A stretch of DNA of 64,000 bases from Hemerocallis citrina (Eukaryota; Streptophyta; Magnoliopsida; Asparagales; Asphodelaceae). The DNA lies in NCBI GenBank assembly GCA_017893485.1, contig CM030363.1:84001230-84065229 (forward strand), in the 5' to 3' direction. Numbering within the stretch: position 1 is the stretch's first letter; the number at the start of each line of letters is the position of its first letter. Below the pieces are notes generated by a model, which was not told where the DNA came from, made no database searches, and worked only from the letters and a program-made list of their open reading frames with translations. The translations under genes were made by a program, and so were the position numbers. Positions 48,701 through 58,651 of the stretch are shown here, piece by piece.

Positions 48701-49706
48701 CATCATGGAACTTAATTGTCACCGAACCAATTCCAGCAACCTTACACATATTGTTGTTCCCCATGAGAACCTTACCATTCGTAGGCTCATAAGTTTCAAA
48801 CCAATCTCTATTCGGAGTCATGTGTTGCGAAGCACCCGTATCCATCACCCAACAATGTATATCATCAACATTAGTATCTATCACACAAAGAGTATCAACC
48901 GTGTCACATTCGGCCACATTGGTCTCCTCCGAAGAAGAACCTTTACTATCTGTCTTTTGTTTATTTTTAAGTTTGAAACAATCGGCCTTAATATGTCCCT
49001 TCTTCTTACAATAGTTACACGTCAAATTCTTGTGCCTAGACTTCGAACAGGTTCTTGTATCTTTCGAGTTTCAGTCCCATGAACTACCTCGATCAACAAC
49101 CAAACCAACACCTTGAATTCCTTTCTCATTATTGTTCATTTCACTATCAATGTGCAATTTGGCTTGCAAATTGCTCTTAACATCCTCAAGAGAAATTTTG
49201 TCTCTACTATAAATCAACATGTCTCTAAAAGCCTTGTATGATGCGGGCAATGAGCACAATAAAAAAAGGGCTTGGTCCTCGTCCTCCACCTTAACATCAA
49301 TCTTACTTAAGTCATTCGAAATAGATGCAAACTCCGTAATATGATTGGAAATTGACGTACCTTCAACCATGCCAAGGGTGTAGAGGCGTAATTTCAACCG
49401 CAGTCGATTGGTGAGAGACTTCTTCATGTAAATGTTCTCCAATTTCTCCCACAAAGCCTTAGCGGTCTTCTCCGATAGGACCTCTTGCAATGTCGAATTG
49501 TTCAAATACAATTGGATAATAGAGAGCGCTTTATCATCTATCTCTCTCCATCTCTTATCCGTCACCACATCAGTCAATTTTTCTCGACCAAAAATGGCAT
49601 CCTTAACGCCTTGGCTCGACAAAATCGCTGCCATATGCACTTGCCATAATACAAAACTCGTCTTCCCATCATACTTCTCAATATCATATTTTCCCGACAT
49701 ATCCAT
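45789..49706 (-). pseudogene. Element E copia gag-pol polyprotein, five stops
   Basis: A single frame from the ATG at 49706 to the stop at 45789, without frameshifts but with stops at 49071 (TGA), 48315 (TAA), 47424 (TGA), near 47250 (TAA) and 47046 (TGA). Gag region with the zinc knuckle CNYCKKKGHIKADC near 49020, protease MDTGASQHM near 48840, integrase with LWHMRLG, CEHC, LRTDNGLEF and NTPQQNGAAERMNRTLLE, RT with MDVKTAFLHGDL and YVDDMLIAS, RNase H with STEAEYMA and KHIDIRYHFVRD. Four of the five stops could be C-to-T changes from CGA or CAA. Otherwise well preserved. Confidence 0.92.
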
Positions 49707-50000
49707 TCAAATTTCTTGAAACCCAATTCAACAAAACTCCAATTTTTTTTCCCAAAAATTAATTACTCAAATCACCAAATCAAACCTTCTCCTTCTTGAT
49801 ATCCTGATTCCATCCGGCACCAACGACCCCCAAGCCCGATCCTCTTCGCGTCTGGAAGATGGATTCGGATTCAGTGAAGTACTAAATCAGCAACAACAGC
49901 ACCGGAGGAGGAGGCGGCGACAGCAGCTTGAGCATGCTCGGTCAGGATCCGGCCTTGAGTCTTGGGATCGGGACGGACGGATGAGGAAGTGTGGAGGTTG

Positions 50001-50012
50001 GCTCTGATACCA
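50001..50012 (-). promoter_or_regulatory. Primer binding site of element E
   Basis: TGGTATCAGAGC on the minus strand, the complement of the 3' end of initiator tRNA-Met, 2 bp from the 5' LTR. Confidence 0.9.
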
Positions 50013-50014
50013 AT

Positions 50015-50197
50015 TGTTAGGGTTTTTAGGATTTGAGAAGATGAGGAAGAGAAGGGAAGAGAGATTGAAGGTATCAGGAAAGAAGAGAGACAGCAGCCAA
50101 AATGTTGATCTATTTCATTTCTTGATTCTCATCTCTTACTTATGAAAAGATACAAAGCCCAATGGGCCCAAAAAACAATCTGGGTCATAACATAACA
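50015..50197 (-). repeat. 5' LTR of element E
   Basis: 183 bp, partner of 45471-45653, followed on the plus strand by the AAGAT duplication and the next helicase fragment. Confidence 0.93.
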
Positions 50198-50202
50198 AAG
50201 AT

Positions 50203-50498
50203 TGTGACTTACAAGGCGGTTGACACGGGAGAAGGTCCGTGGATGGGGAGGTTGAATCAGGGGATAGCACCGGAGGAGGTGGAAATTTGCAAAGGGGCAA
50301 GGGTTATGCTGATCAAGAACACTGATGTTGAGGCTGGGCTGGTTAATTGCTCGACAGGTGTAGTGATTGGTTTTGTAAGCGATGATTCTGAGAAGGTGAA
50401 GGAGATGTGCAGATGCGAGAGAGGCGGGGTTTTGCCAAGGGTTCGGTTTGATACGGGGGTTGTGTTGGTGGTGAGGCCAGAGAAGTGGGATTTGATTG
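50203..50498 (+). pseudogene. PIF1-family helicase pseudogene, part 2
   Basis: Continues part 1 in frame across the copia insertion: after the duplicated AAGAT the sequence encodes VTYKAVDTGEGPW, QGIAPEEVEICKGARVMLIKN and GLVNCSTGVVIGF, the region between helicase motifs IV and V of PIF1 proteins. Open throughout. Ends at GATTG (50494-50498), duplicated by the gypsy insertion. Confidence 0.88.
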
Positions 50499-50932
50499 TG
50501 TCAGGTACATCGGAGATTCCAAGAGTTCATCGGCACCATGGTAGTACAAAGGAGAGCTGTAGTGAGAAATGATGGGTTCAAGCATTGGGGATCAATGGTG
50601 TATGTGTCTGTTTTTAGAGTCTGTAATCAGTTGATGTGTTAAATGTCGTTTTCTATTTTTTTTTACGTGCGATACGCACTTCTTTTTCAAAAAGGTTATG
50701 GCGTGAAGTGAGCGGGAGATGTGAGAGTGCTTTGCACGTGCCTTTTGTATGTGGTCCCTATAGCATAACCGCTCACTCCTTCCGCCTATATAACTCGATT
50801 GTAATATTGGGTTGAGTAATCAATAAAAATCTAGCTTCTTCTTCCCCAAATCTTCTCCCTCTCCCTTCCAACCCTAGTTCTTGAGCTCATCAATGGCGAG
50901 ATCCAGGAGTTATCGAAATCCAGCTCCTGATA
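50499..50932 (+). repeat. 5' LTR of element D
   Basis: 434 bp. TATATAAC near 50788-50795 is a plausible TATA box and AATAAA occurs near 50821. The gag ATG (50893) lies within its last 40 bp. Confidence 0.92.
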
Positions 50933-53900
50933 ATCTGGTATCAGAGCAGGATACTCATGATGACGACGGACGTGATGAAGGTAGCCCGACGCTCGAAGGA
51001 GAAGTGGCCGATTTGAGAAGCAGGCTGATAGCGGGGGAGCTCCACACCAATTATCTCACGGAGAGAGTGGAGGCCATAGCCACGAGTGTTGGTTAGAGAT
51101 TCTCCTCCATTGAATCCAGGCTTGATTCATTGGTAAGGATGATGCAGTAAAATCAGTCGAAGAATCAGCAACCTCCCTTGCTTCCGAATCCTCCACATCC
51201 ACCAATCCAAAGAGAGGTAGTAACTTCTAACTCTAATCTCATTCAATCTACAACTCAAGGCGATGGTGGAATGGGGTTTAGGACACCGTTCAAAGTAGAG
51301 TTTCCGTTGTTCCATGAGGGTGATCCGACTGAGTGGATCTGAGGTGTAGAGCAGTTCTTAGACTTCTATGAGATTCCATCAAACTAGAAACTGAAGTATG
51401 CTTCTCTCAATCTAAGGGAAAAGGCATCGCAATGGCTTAGGAGACACTTGAAGCCTAGGATTCATGAGGTTTCTTGGTCGAATTTTCTGGAAGAATTGCT
51501 AACCCGGTTTGGACCTACGGAGTTTCAAGACTATGAAGGGGTGTTATCCAAACTGCAACAATGTGGTGATATCAAAACTTATATTCAAGAGTTCGATAGA
51601 CTCTCAAATTTTATAAAAGGTTGGACGGAGACATACTACTTAGAGTACTTTTATCAGTGGATTGAGAGATGAAATTTGTTGGGATGTGAAATCACAACGA
51701 CCGAAGAACGTTAATGAAGCAATGGGGTTAGCGAGGGGGTATGAGGAAAAAATTTCTTGTTTGAGACGGAGCTACAGGGGTTCTTTCCCTATCAGATCTT
51801 CAAATCCAACTTCTAAGTTGAGCTTCCAGCCAAATTCATTTCATAACACTTCATCTCCATCAATTACTTCACCCAATTCCCAAAGCTCCAGCAACCATGA
51901 TGCAAATAACCCATCCGTTGCATCTAATTTTGTTCCTAAGAGGTTGAATCTGTAGGAGATGAAGGACAGAAGATCAAGAGGATTGTGTTTCAATTGCGAC
52001 GAAAGGTACACCCCTGGACATCTGTGTAAAACACAGAAATTTTATTATATAGGAAGTTTGGAGGAGGAGTTTGAGGAGGCAGCTGAGTGTGAGGTGAGGC
52101 AAGGTGAGGAGAATCACTCAAAGTTACAGCTGGATCATGTTTATGAACCACAATACCCAGAGATTTCATTCCCCGCATTAATCGGCAACCAAGTTTACCC
52201 ACATACTATGAGAGTCAATGGGAGAGTGAATGGGAAGGAGGTATACATTCTCATAGACTCTGGCTCTACACATAATTACTTGGACCCCCAAACAGCCATA
52301 AGAGCCAACCTAGCTATAGAGAAGGAGCCACGATATAAAGTCACAGTAGCTAATGGAGAGTGCATGTATAGTGAAGGCAAAGCTATGGGGGTGAATTTTG
52401 TGGTGCAAGGTGTTGAGCTTCAAGCTGATCTTTTATTACTACCATTGGGGCTTGCGCAGATGGTTTTGGGAGTCCATTGGCTGAGGTCTTTGGGTCCGGT
52501 GACCCTGGATTTCTCTCTCATGACATTGGAGTTGGTCACCACTCAAATGCAGATGACGGAAGCGCATGAAATCTCTAAGATGAACTTATACTCATGTCAA
52601 GCTTATATGATACGCATTCAGAATTTGGAGTCTAAAGAGGAGGAAGGGAAAGCTAGGACACATTCCTACGAAATACATGTTGAAATGAATGAGATCCAAA
52701 GAATTTTGCGTGATTACCCTGAAGTCTTTGCAGAGAATCTCACACTACCACCCCATAGAGAGATTGACCATCAAATCCCCGTCATCCCAGGATCTAAACT
52801 AGTACGCCTTAGACCGTATCGACACCCCTATTATCACAAAAATGAGCTTGAGAAACAAATTACTGAAATGCTCTCCTCTGGGTTTATCAGACCTAGCAGT
52901 AGTTCATACGCTTCACCAGTGATCTTGGTGAAGAAGTCAGATGGTAGCTGGCGACTCTGTGTTGATTACAGGGTGCTCAACAAGCAGACAATCAAGGCCA
53001 AATTCCCAATACCACTAATCGATGAACTTCTAGATGAATTGAATGGTGCCAAGTTCTTCTATAAGATTGATTTGAAGTCGGGATACCACCAAATTAGAGT
53101 GAGGGAGTCTGACATTGCCAAGACAACTTTTCGTACCCATGGACACTTTGAATTTTTGGTAATGCCATTTGGGCTCACAAATGCGCCGGCCACTTTCCAA
53201 TGCCTCATGAATGAAATTTTCAAGGAGTATCTACGCAAATTTGTATTGGTGTTCTTCGACGATATTCTAATCTATAGCTCTTCCTGGGATGATCATCTGA
53301 TGCATATCACGAAGGCACTAGCAGTGTTGAGCAAGAACAAACTGGTTGCTAAGGAGAGTAAATGCATATTTGGCCAAAGAACTGTGGGGTTTCTAGGCCA
53401 TATAATCAGTGAGGAAGGTGTTGCTGTTGATCCAAAAAAGATTTAGGTCGTGATGGATTGGCCAGAACCAAAAACGATCAGGGAGCTTAGAGGGTTCTCG
53501 GGCTTGACAGGCTACAATCGAAGGTTTGTGAAGAATTATGGGGGTATAGCTTCTCCTCTCACCCATCTCTTGAAAAAGAACTCTTTTAAGTGGAGTACTG
53601 CCGCGACTGAAGCTTTCATTACTCTTAAAAGGGCCATGACCACTACACCGGTGTTGAGAGCGCCAGATTTTTCCAAGCAATTCATATTAGAAACAAATGC
53701 TTCACAATCAGGGATTGGGGCAGTTCTGATGCAAGGAACCCAGCCAATTGCGTATATGAGTAAAGGGTTAAAGGGAAGATTGCTTGCTCTTTCCACCTAT
53801 GAAAAAAAGGTTTATGCAATCATACATGTTGTAAAGCAGTGGAGACAATACCTCATGGGGGGTGAGTTCATCATAAGAACGGATCAAAAAAGTATAAAGT

Positions 53901-55606
53901 ACATATTAGATCAAAAGATCAATACTAACATACAAGAAAAATGGCTGTGGAAGCTCTTGGGGTAAAACTATACAGTGGAGTATAAGCGAGGAATAGATAA
54001 CTCTGCAACTGATGTGTTGTCGAGAAGAGAAGGTGAGATTGACACTTGCTGGGAGATCACATTTGTTGTTCCGGAGTGGTTAGAAGACATTAAAAAGATG
54101 GTTAGAGAAGATCCTTACTTCTCTAAGGTAGAAGAGAGGTTGCAGGAGAGGAAACTAAATCCAGATTGGTACAAATTGGTTGGGGGAATTTGGTATTACA
54201 AAGGCAAAATTTTAGTTAGCCCACACTCAAATGTGAGGCAACTGATGTTCTTTGACAACCACTCATCCAGTCAAGGGGGACACTCCGGCTTCCACAAGAC
54301 TTTGTAGTGACTAAAAAGGGATTTCAAGTGGGAAGGAATGACGAGAGATGTCAAGCAGTGGGTTAGGGAATGCTTGGTCTGTCAGAAAAGCAAAAGTGAA
54401 AACATTCAACCTGCAGGGTTGCTTCAGCCTCTCCCAATTCCAGATCGTGTGTGGGAAGACATATCTATGGATTTTGTCGAAGGATTGCCAAAAAGTCAGG
54501 GAAAGAGTGTAATAATGGTGGTGGTGGATCGTCTCACTAAATACTCTCACTTCATTGGGATTTCTCACCCGTATTCTGCTCCTTCAATTGCGCAAGTGTT
54601 CATAGATAACATTTATAAACTCCATGGGATGCCTCGGAGTATAGTTAGTGATAGAGACCCTGTTTTTGTTAGTCGATTCTGGAAGAAATTGTTTAGACTA
54701 CAAAACTGCAAACTTCAACAATCAACGGCCTACCATACTCAAAGCGATGGGAAAACGGAGATTGTGAACAAGGCGTTGGAGTTATATTTGCAATGTTTTT
54801 CCAGCCAAAAACCCTAAGAATGGATGAAGTGGTTGTTTTGGGCAGAATTCTGGTTTAACACAAATTGGCACTCATCCACAGGTGTTACTCCTTTTGAAGG
54901 GGTATATGGCAGATCACCACCCTCAGTGCTGCACTATGTGAGAGGGACTGCGAGTATGCCATCCTTGGAAGATGAATTGATGACCAGAGACTCAATTTTA
55001 AAGCTATTAAAAGACAACATTGTGCAAGCGCAAGGTTGTATGAAATACTTTGCAGATAAGAAGTGAACTGAGAGGGTTTTTAAAGTCGGTGACTTGGTAT
55101 TCTTGAAGATCCAGTCCTATAAGCAAGCTTCATTACGGGGTTCTACTCCACAGAAACTCACCTCCAGATTTTTTGGTCCATATAGAATTCTTGAGAAGAT
55201 AGGAGCAGTTGCATATAGATTACAATTGCCTGAAGGAGCACTGATTCATCCAGTCTTCCACGTATCAAAGTTAAAGAGGTGTCACGATAGTCACCAACCC
55301 AATCTGTCAACTGAAATTCCTACTTGGTGGGTCGAGGATGTCCAGGATGAGAGTCCTGCGGAGGTGCTGGATCGGAGGGTGTTCAAGAAGCAAAACCGAG
55401 TGGGCATAGAGCTACTGATTAAGTGCAAAAATAGGGGTTCTGAAAATGCCTCCTGGCTTGACATTGATGAGATCCGACGCAGGTTTCCAGACTTCGAACT
55501 CGGGGTGAGTTCGTTCTTAAGGGGGGATGAGTTGTCAGGTACATCGGAGATTCCAAGAGTTTACCGGCACCATGGTAATACAAAGGAGAGCTGCAGTGAG
55601 AAATGA
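50893..55606 (+). pseudogene. Element D gag-pol-chromodomain polyprotein, interrupted
   Basis: Gag opens at 50893 in the LTR, changes frame near 51648, and continues to 55606 inside the 3' LTR. Stops include TAG 51094, TAA near 51148, TGA near 51341, TAG near 51388, TAG 51954, TAG 53444, TAA 53963, TAG/TGA at 54305, TAA 54815 and TGA 55064. Recognised: gag domain (EKASQWLRRHLKP), zinc knuckle CFNCDERYTPGHLC near 51990, protease LIDSGSTHNYLD near 52250, RT with FFDDILIYS near 53257, RNase H in which the first catalytic Asp is Asn (LETNASQSG, near 53695), integrase HHCC, MDFVEGL, VSDRDPVF and QSDGKTEIVN, then VLDRRVFKK...ASWLDIDEIRRRFP, a chromodomain-like end. Confidence 0.92.
50936..50947 (+). 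promoter_or_regulatory. Primer binding site of element D
   Basis: TGGTATCAGAGC, complementary to initiator tRNA-Met, 3 bp after the 5' LTR. It is translated within gag (LVSEQ). Confidence 0.9.
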
Positions 55607-55965
55607 TGGGTTCAAGCATTGGGGATCAATGGTGTATGTGTCTGTTTTTAGAGTCTGTAATCAGTTGATGGGTTAAATGTCGGTTTTTGTTTTTTTTACG
55701 TGTGATACGCACTTCTTTTTCAAAAAGGTTGTGGCGGGAAGTGAGCGGGAGATGTGAGAGTGCTTTGCACATGCCTTTTGTATGTGGTCCCTGTAGCATA
55801 ACCGCTCACTCCCTCCGCCTATATAACTCGATTGTAATATTGGGTTGAGTAATCAATAAAAATCTTGCTTCTTCTTCCCCAAATCTTCTCCCTCTCCCTT
55901 CCAACCCTAGTTCTTGAGCTCATCAATGGCGAGATCCAGGAGTTATCAATATCCAGCTCCTGATA
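55533..55965 (+). repeat. 3' LTR of element D
   Basis: 433 bp partner of 50499-50932, immediately followed by GATTG and the third helicase fragment. Confidence 0.92.
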
Positions 55966-55970
55966 GATTG

Positions 55971-56252
55971 AGGGAGAGGAGGTGAGAACAACTAGGAGTC
56001 AGGTTCCTCTTATTCTGGCATGGGCTTTGAGCATACACAAGTGTTGAGGGATGACTTTGGGAAGCTTGTATACTGATCTTTCTCTGGCATTTGGATGTGG
56101 AATGGTTTACGTTGCACTGTCAAGAATTAAAAGCCTTGCTGGCCTTCGGGTTTCTAGTTTCTGGTTTCTGGTCCGATAAGGTTAGGACGCATTCCAAGGT
56201 TCTCCGGTTCTATGACCAGTTATCATCTATTGAGGGTGATAAGTCAAAGTAA
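55971..56252 (+). pseudogene. PIF1-family helicase pseudogene, part 3 (C-terminus)
   Basis: After the duplicated GATTG the helicase frame resumes: VRTTRSQVPLILAWALSIHK, then C-stop-G where PIF1 helicases have CQG, MTLGSLYTDLSLAFGCGMVYVALSRIKSL (motifs V-VI, including the arginine-finger ALSR). A small duplication of TTTCTGG near 56160-56175 shifts the frame; beyond it a new frame gives RTHSKVLRFYDQL and ends at TAA 56250-56252. So the C-terminal end of the ancestral gene is present, and the copy carries lesions of its own besides the two insertions. Confidence 0.87.
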
Positions 56253-56332
56253 GCTCTAGTTCTGATATACCAGTTGCTGGAGTACTTCATTATGCTAATG
56301 CTAGCTATATTTTTTTGTTTTAGAGCATCCAC

Positions 56333-56636
56333 GGTCGTTTGCTATTTATCCACTTTATGCATTTTTTAGAAAGCGAATCGCTGCAATCGTTTGCTATTTA
56401 TGCATATTTTGACGATTTCACAACAGTAGATGACTATATATGAGAGCGGATATAACAAAATATATATTATACAAGACGGATCTTGAAGATCTGTCCCACA
56501 ATTTTGTTTTTCTTAATTGTTCGGACGGAACTTGAAAATCCGTCCGACTTTTTTCAAAAAAAAATTTCCGCTAAAAAATTGCAAAAAAACCAAAATCCCC
56601 CCCTTGGACGGATCTTGAAGATCTGTTGAGGGGGGC

Positions 56637-56684
<48 letters not shown>

Positions 56685-56865
56685 CTAAAAAAATATCGTT
56701 TTAGTAATTAAAAATTTCGAAAATTTTATTTAAAAATTGTGGGGCAGATCTCGATTTTTTTTTTATATACTATATTATAGCAATTTACGACTGCAGTAAA
56801 GTCACTTTGCTATATGTATAATATGCATTTATCTATTTTTTAGCAAACCACGACTGTGGATGCCC
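56333..56865. mobile_element. MITE 3, PIF/Harbinger-like, with palindromic modules
   Basis: 533 bp; ends GAGCATCCACGGTCGTTTGC and (complement) GGGCATCCACAGTCGTGG; TTA duplicated at 56330-56332 and 56866-56868. The interior has GACGGATCTTGAAGATCTGTC-type palindromes near 56480, 56522 and 56607, and a (TA)n tract at about 56639-56682. Same family as MITE 1. Confidence 0.78.
56639..56682. repeat. (TA)n microsatellite in MITE 3
   Basis: About 22 uninterrupted TA units, located inside the MITE. Confidence 0.95.
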
Positions 56866-56868
56866 TTA

Positions 56869-57788
56869 CTACCCTTTCTGTTATCATAAGTTCAGAATTA
56901 TCCAAACCGTTTTTGTAATATATATTTCACTATTTTCCGATATGCTAAGTCTGTTTTTATTGTCAAAATCCTATTATCATGTTCTCCATAGATTTTTTGT
57001 TTGTTTGTTTGTTTGTACAGATAATATGTTCCGTGTTCAGCAATGGAACTTGACCTACGTTTGGTTGGCTTAGAACCTTATTTTAAGGTTTTATGTTATC
57101 TTTGTTAGATGACATATATGAATTCCTCATATTTTACCTTAACTTCATAGTTTAGGTGTAGTACCAGAGACATTTCATTTTGTAGGAGGCATCCCAAAAT
57201 CTCACAAAATGGGCACATTACAGCCCTCTAGCAAAAGCCCTTGTCGTAATTTTGGACATTTCACACTATCTGCTCATCTGTAACATACAAATGGGAAGCA
57301 GATAGTCTTTTTGTAGACATGCATATCAGGATTTTAATTTGGGTAGAATCAGTTGTGCGAGAAATGAGTAATAGGTGCACTAGACCTTCCATGATAAGGC
57401 ATGGCTTGAACCCATGGCCTCTCTTGCTAATTTTGATGCTTTTAAATTTCCTTGTCTATGGTGTATGGTACTCTTTTTCTTTTTAGGGTTTTGGAGATGG
57501 CTAGTCCTCGAACCTGGGGTGTCAACCAAGCCACAATTTTGTCGTCCCTAATGTACTTAATCCTGTGTTATCTTTATTGTACTTCTTCATTTCTTTTGCC
57601 TAAGTTTCTTCCATGTTTCATTGAAACTTTGCTTGTACTGTCAGTACAAAATGCACCCTTTTCTTTCTTTTACAATATTCCTTTATTTGCACAAAGTAGT
57701 CAATAACTTTGTGATGCGTAATGGTCCATGAAAATGGGAGTTATCTTCATTATTAAAAAAATAAAAAATAGACAACTGGTGTTGCTGA
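56869..57788. other. AT-rich DNA downstream of the helicase remnant
   Basis: No coding region is convincing; an 84-codon frame at 57452-57706 is hydrophobic but unlike anything I know. It might be 3' flank of the ancestral helicase locus. Confidence 0.5.
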
Positions 57789-57918
57789 ATGTTATCATTT
57801 AAGAGGTTTTACTCTAAATCATTTCCGTTCTGTATGATCATGTTTTAACAAAGATGTCATTACCTTTTCAGACATTGAAAGTAATTGAAAGTAATCGCTT
57901 TATGATGGAGGATCCTTT
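57789..57918. repeat. Left copy of a 120-130 bp direct repeat flanking element F
   Basis: Starts ATGTTATCATTTAAGAGG and ends GATGGAGGATCCTTT directly before the LTR. The second copy is 62920-63039 on the far side of element F. The left copy has an extra 10 bp (a duplicated GAAAGTAATT). The element therefore lies between two copies of its target. Confidence 0.9.
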
Positions 57919-58440
57919 TGTTGTGCGGAATACAAATCAAACCAACAATCAAACCAACGCGGAAACAAAGAGAGAACCAGCGAGAGAAAAACAGAAAAGC
58001 AAGCAACACAAGAACACAAGATTTACGTGGTTCGGCAAAACGATGCCTACATCCACAAGGGGCGGTTGGGGTTTCTTTACTATGATCTCCAATGGGCAAA
58101 CAAAGCCTTTACAAGAGATGACGGCTGCAAAATCCGAATAAGGTGTTACAATTTACAAAACCCTAACGGGTGTATTTATAGGGAAACTATTGGGCCTTTC
58201 GAATTGGGCCGAATCTGGATCCAAAACCCGCCGACAGTCGACTGGTCCAATTACCAGTCGACTGATAATCCTTCTGCCCAGTCGACTGACTCCCACATAC
58301 AGTCGACTGCTGCTGCTGTATTCTCAGTCTTCGAAAACCTCCTCTGGACAGTCGCCTGATCCTCCAACCCAGTCGACTGAAGCTCTGAAACTTTCGAACA
58401 CTGCAGATACCAAATACCAGAATCGAGCCATTATCCTACA
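57919..58440 (-). repeat. 3' LTR of element F
   Basis: 522 bp. In element orientation U3 starts at 58440, a cluster of six CAGTCGACTG-type palindromes lies at 58379-58235, and the TATA box (TATAAATA) is at 58180-58173. Confidence 0.92.
58235..58379. promoter_or_regulatory. Cluster of CAGTCGACTG palindromes upstream of the element F TATA box
   Basis: Perfect copies at 58235-58244, 58255-58264, 58279-58288, 58300-58309 and 58370-58379, and one with a single mismatch at 58349-58358. Start-to-start spacing 20, 24, 21, 49 and 21 bp. In element orientation the cluster lies about 55-200 bp upstream of the TATA box, where plant LTR enhancers sit. The binding protein is unknown. Confidence 0.75.
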
Positions 58441-58651
58441 ATCTCCACCTTGGCGAGATCTTCCAGGTCAAGTATCCAACAATCTCCACCTTGGTGAAAT
58501 CTTCCAAGTAGCCCAAGCAATCTCCACAAATACTCCAAAACAACTGCTCATCACCAAATGCAACAAACGAACCCAAACTCCACCTTAGTATGATATCACA
58601 TACTAAACAAACCAATAGCAAAGTACTATCCCAACTGCCCATGCCAAATTA

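Larger units (their letters stand above)
45471..50197 (-). mobile_element. Element E: Ty1/copia retrotransposon inside the helicase gene
   Basis: 4.73 kb, 183-bp LTRs at 50015-50197 (5') and 45471-45653 (3'), TG...CA, about seven differences. Perfect 5-bp duplication AAGAT at 45466-45470 and 50198-50202. PBS complement of initiator tRNA-Met (GCTCTGATACCA on the plus strand, 50001-50012). Purine tract next to the 3' LTR (CAAGGTGGAGAT on the minus strand). Order gag, protease, integrase, RT, RNase H as in copia elements; sequence similar to element F and to the Tork lineage. Confidence 0.95.
50499..55965 (+). mobile_element. Element D: Ty3/gypsy chromovirus (Reina-like) inside the helicase gene
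   Basis: 5467 bp, LTRs at 50499-50932 (434 bp) and 55533-55965 (433 bp), TGTCAGG to CCTGATA, about 17 differences. Perfect 5-bp duplication GATTG at 50494-50498 and 55966-55970. PBS TGGTATCAGAGC at 50936-50947. Purine tract AAGGGGGGATGAG before the 3' LTR. Small size, short LTRs, gag starting within the 5' LTR and a C-terminal chromodomain-like segment fit the Reina group of chromoviruses. Confidence 0.93.

Noticed and set aside
50660..50745. ACGTGCGATACGCAC and GCACGTGCC in the element D LTR as a Helitron
   Set aside because: They are in both LTRs of element D and belong to the LTR; there is no TC start or CTRR end.
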